Below are positions 14,456 through 16,356 of a stretch of 16,356 nucleotides of DNA, in pieces. The position numbers and the translations under genes are program-made. Positions within the stretch are counted from its first letter, which is position 1. Every line of letters begins with the position of its first letter. The stretch spans positions 1 through 16,356 of the forward strand of contig CAYXDX010000035.1 in assembly GCA_964463865.1 (NCBI GenBank), in the 5' to 3' direction. The notes beneath the pieces are model-generated. The model was given only the letters and a program-made list of their open reading frames with translations, was not told the origin of the DNA and made no database searches. Source of the stretch: Ferroglobus sp964463865. GTDB taxonomy: Archaea > Halobacteriota > Archaeoglobi > Archaeoglobales > Archaeoglobaceae.

Positions 14456-15390
14456 CTGGCGGTGGCAAAGTCTGCCGCCGCAATCACTACCTTTTTAATT
14501 TCTTTATCAATCGTCTTCAGCTCCGCCTCGGTGGCATGCTTGCCGCTGACCAATAAATCGCGCACATGGTCTATCGGGTCGCGCTCCTCCTTCACCTTTT
14601 GCACCTCTTCACGGGTGCGATATTTGGCGGGGTCAGACATGGAATGCCCGCGATAGCGATAGGTGTTCATCTCCAGAATATACGGCCCCTTGCCCGCGCG
14701 GCAGTGCGCCACGGCCTTGGCCCCCGCATCTTTCACCGCCTGCACATCCATGCCATCCACCTTTTCCCCGGGGATGCCAAAAGCCGCGCCGCGCGTGTAA
14801 AGATCAGGTGTGGAGGACGCCCGCTGAAGGCTGGTCCCCATTGCGTATTTGTTATTCTCGATCACAAAAATGCAGGGCAGCTTCCACAAGCTAGCCATGT
14901 TAAACGTCTCGTAAACCTGCCCTTGGTTGGCCGCGCCATCCCCAAAATAGGCAAAGCTCACATTATCATTGCCGCGATACCAGTTGGCAAATGCCAGCCC
15001 CGCACCCAGCGGCACCTGCGCCCCCACAATCCCGTTGCCGCCATAAAAGTTCTTCTCTTTCGAGAACATATGCATCGAGCCGCCCTTGCCGTGCGAATAG
15101 CCGCCCTCGCGCCCCGCCAGCTCGGCCATTACGCCGTTCGGGTCCATGCCGCAGGCTAGCATATGGCCGTGGTCGCGGTAAGAGGTGATGCGCTGATCGC
15201 CCTCTTTGGTGCTGGCCTCAAGCCCCACCACAATCGCCTCTTGCCCGATATAAAGGTGGCAAAACCCGCCAATAAGCCCCATGCCGTATAGCTGGCCAGC
15301 CTTTTCCTCAAAACGCCTTATCAGCAGCATTTCGCGGTAAAATTCAAGCAACTCTTCGGCGTTTACATTCGCTTTTTTGGCTTTGGCCAT
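14451..15390 (-). CDS. pdhA: Pyruvate dehydrogenase E1 alpha subunit, 3'-truncated at the join
   Basis: E1 alpha with E1 beta decarboxylates pyruvate using thiamine diphosphate and feeds acetyl-CoA to the TCA cycle. About 313 native residues are present. Marks are RRFEEKAGQLYGMGLIGGFC, HLYIGQEA (45-52), SYRDHGHMLACG, and the TPP/Mg motif GDGAANQG (150-157) closing with ENNKYAMGT (Asn180). The conserved loop near the bound cofactor, YRYRGHSMSDPAKYRTREE, is complete. After ATASP the frame continues for 25 codons antisense to archaeal livM; these are not native, and the usual short C-terminal segment is missing. Start ATG 15390 is preceded by AGGAG. The upstream ftsB-like gene and pgk are in the order seen in Rhodobacterales. 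The sequence closely fits alphaproteobacterial PdhA. Confidence 0.93.
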
Positions 15391-15396
15391 GTGGGA

Positions 15397-15401
15397 CTCC
15401 T
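15397..15401 (-). promoter_or_regulatory. Shine-Dalgarno site of pdhA
   Basis: On the minus strand AGGAG lies 6 nt before the pdhA ATG at 15390. A canonical bacterial ribosome site here contrasts with the near absence of such sites in the archaeal genes of the window. Confidence 0.7.
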
Positions 15402-15426
15402 GCGGATAGTTTAACGGTTAACCACC

Positions 15427-15454
15427 AGTATACAACAGGTTGACAGCTTGTCAC
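15427..15454 (-). promoter_or_regulatory. Sigma70-type promoter of pdhA
   Basis: On the minus strand a -35 hexamer GTGACA (15449-15454) is followed after 16 nt by a -10 hexamer TATACT (15427-15432). Each matches the consensus in five of six bases. Transcription would start near 15420, about 30 nt before the pdhA ATG, leaving room for the AGGAG site. Confidence 0.6.
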
Positions 15455-15461
15455 ATGCCTT

Positions 15462-15483
15462 TTTTGCATAGCGGTATGCAAAA
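15462..15483. promoter_or_regulatory. 9-bp inverted repeat upstream of the pdhA promoter, candidate operator
   Basis: TTTTGCATA-GCGG-TATGCAAAA is a perfect 9-bp inverted repeat with a 4-nt spacer. It lies 7 nt upstream of the pdhA -35 box, the place for an activator or repressor. The shape TTTGCATA-N4-TATGCAAA resembles the TTTGCAAA-N4-TTTGCAAA site described for the short-chain fatty acyl-CoA regulator PccR of Rhodobacter sphaeroides. A terminator for the upstream ftsB-like gene is less likely, because no T-run follows on the minus strand. Confidence 0.5.
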
Positions 15484-15508
15484 CAATAATGCTGCGAAAA
15501 TAGCGGAT

Positions 15509-15811
15509 TTACTGAACGATAATTTCGTCACCACGAATATAGCCAAGCACCTTGCGGGCTTGTTCGTCGAGCAGATCAAGGTCCAAATACTCGTCTGATA
15601 GCCGATACGCGCGGTTTTCAGCGATGGCGCGCTCTTGCTTCAGGGCATCCAGCTGCAATTGAAGCTGCACCTCTTTTGTCTCGACTTTAAAGAGGGTTAG
15701 CATGCCATACGGCCCCTGAATCGCGGAGTAGGAGAAATAGGCAACTAGGGCCACAACGCTGACAGAAGTCAGGTAGCCAATCACGTGCCTCGATTTACCG
15801 GATTCATTCAT
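15509..15811 (-). CDS. ftsB: FtsB/DivIC-family septum formation protein
   Basis: This 100-residue bitopic membrane protein belongs to the FtsB/DivIC family, which bridges early and late divisome proteins. A short cytoplasmic N terminus (MNESGKSRHVIGY) is followed by one membrane helix (about 13-30, LTSVSVVALVAYFSYSAI) and the family motif around QGPYGML. A coiled coil then covers about 40-70 (VETKEVQLQLQLDALKQERA and on), and the end is DLLDEQARKVLGYIRGDEII, which is typical of the alphaproteobacterial version. The start at 15811 has GAGG about 9 nt upstream. Between this gene and pdhA lie the pdhA promoter and the inverted repeat. The symbol rests on family similarity and on the pgk-ftsB-pdhA order. 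Confidence 0.85.
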   Translation of the reverse strand: MNESGKSRHVIGYLTSVSVVALVAYFSYSAIQGPYGMLTLFKVETKEVQLQLQLDALKQERAIAENRAYRLSDEYLDLDLLDEQARKVLGYIRGDEIIVQ

Positions 15812-15921
15812 TAAGCTGCCTCAAAACGCCGATCTAATGCCGGATAAGGCGAATCATGCCAGATGTGATTCGGTTTGTGAATCCCAAATCGACAATTTTA
15901 AGCAAATAATTTGTAACGCGT

Positions 15922-15946
15922 GGCGCGCCCCGTGATGGAACGCGCC
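15922..15946 (-). terminator. Possible hairpin downstream of pgk
   Basis: GGCGCG (15922-15927) can pair with CGCGCC (15941-15946) across a 13-nt loop, 7 nt beyond the pgk stop. No T-run follows on the minus strand, so it is not a classic intrinsic terminator and may just reflect the GC-rich palindrome GGCGCGCC. The rest of 15812-15921 shows no gene and no clear promoter for the ftsB-like gene. Confidence 0.25.
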
Positions 15947-15952
15947 TGAATA

Positions 15953-16356
15953 TTAGCCCTCTAGCGCAGCTACGCCCGGCAGGGTTTTGCCCTCAAGCCA
16001 CTCAAGGAACGCGCCCCCGGCGGTGGAGATATAGGTGAAATCTTTCGCGGCCCCTGAATTATTCAGCGCGGCCACAGTATCTCCGCCACCCGCGACCGAG
16101 CGCAAGCTACCCGCGCGGGTTAGCTCGGCGGCTTTTAGGGCGGCGGCGTCAGTCGCCATGTTAAAAGGCTCGATCTCGAACGCGCCAAGCGGGCCGTTCC
16201 ACACAAGCGTTTTGGCGGCGGCAAAAACCTTACCAACCTGCTCAACCGATTGCGGGCCAGCATCAAGGATCATCGCATCGGGGGGGCAGGCATCGGCGGC
16301 CACGGTCTCGCTTTTGGTATTGGCGGCAAATTCCCACGCGACCACCACATCCACCG
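15953..16356 (-). CDS. pgk: Phosphoglycerate kinase, C-terminal part (runs off the window)
   Basis: Phosphoglycerate kinase converts 1,3-bisphosphoglycerate and ADP to 3-phosphoglycerate and ATP in glycolysis. Only the last 134 or so codons lie in the window; the gene is open at 16356, so the GTG at 16354 is internal and not a start. The nucleotide-binding C-terminal domain is clear from VWNGPLGAFEIEPFNMAT and from GGGDTVAALNNSG, the conserved GGGD[ST]VAA loop. It is followed by FTYISTAGGAFLEWLEGKTL, which contains the STGGGA-like segment as STAGGA, a usual alphaproteobacterial variant. The stop is TAA at 15953-15955. The sequence suits Rhodobacterales and supports the bacterial origin of this end. 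Confidence 0.95.
   Translation of the reverse strand, partial: VDVVVAWEFAANTKSETVAADACPPDAMILDAGPQSVEQVGKVFAAAKTLVWNGPLGAFEIEPFNMATDAAALKAAELTRAGSLRSVAGGGDTVAALNNSGAAKDFTYISTAGGAFLEWLEGKTLPGVAALEG

Noticed and set aside
14451..16356. Lateral transfer of a pdh region into the archaeon
   Set aside because: No mobile element, both border genes are truncated, and the segment keeps bacterial promoters and normal Rhodobacterales order with no sign of adaptation. Misassembly is simpler.

Overview
The window is made of two unrelated pieces of DNA. Positions 1 to about 14450 look like a hyperthermophilic euryarchaeon, most likely an Archaeoglobales member. The signs are an archaeal-type S-adenosylmethionine synthetase, a NreA-type repair protein with a PCNA-binding tail, a PGF-CTERM surface protein, an EhaR-like HAD protein, HEPN/MNT pairs, and A/T-rich TATA boxes about 25-30 nt ahead of start codons that lack a Shine-Dalgarno sequence. 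Positions from about 14451 to 16356 look like an alphaproteobacterium, probably Rhodobacterales: pdhA, an ftsB-like gene and pgk lie on the minus strand, with a sigma70-type promoter and Shine-Dalgarno sites. The join cuts livM and pdhA, both near their 3' ends, so a misassembly is far more likely than gene transfer.

Layout of the archaeal part. (1) 1-3178: a strongly expressed-looking gene for a 1028-residue secreted, Ig-like, S-layer-like protein with a Thr-Pro stalk and a PGF-CTERM anchor, followed by a T-rich terminator. (2) 3179-5251: a gene graveyard. Two HEPN/MNT (HepT/MntA-like) toxin-antitoxin pairs are each broken in both genes, by a nonsense codon, single-base frameshifts and internal deletions. 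There is also a probable third MNT tail and an unassigned decayed reading frame. (3) 5252-7671: mat and nreA, a tight co-directional pair behind a leaderless-type promoter. (4) 7631-9907, minus strand: a PfkB-family sugar or nucleoside kinase, a HAD (EhaR-like) protein and a two-CBS protein. These genes continue, mostly by GTGA/ATGA overlaps, from livF and livG. (5) 9904-14450: a branched-chain amino-acid (Liv/HAAT) ABC transporter split around one A/T-rich promoter. The ATPases livG and livF read left; the binding lipoprotein livJ and permeases livH and livM read right.

How the genes work together. LivJ captures substrate at the cell surface, LivH and LivM form the channel, and LivG and LivF power it. 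The CBS, HAD and PfkB genes appear translationally or transcriptionally tied to livGF, and the CBS protein could sense adenylate state. The mat and nreA products belong to methyl-donor supply and DNA repair. In the bacterial part, PdhA is the E1-alpha subunit of pyruvate dehydrogenase, FtsB acts in the divisome and Pgk in glycolysis. The pdhA promoter carries a 9-bp inverted repeat that resembles the TTTGCAAA-N4-TTTGCAAA type of site bound by short-chain fatty acyl-CoA regulators.

I saw no tRNA, rRNA, CRISPR array or insertion sequence. The most informative features are the chimeric join, the doubly disabled HEPN/MNT cluster, and a NreA PIP box encoded inside a convergent gene overlap.
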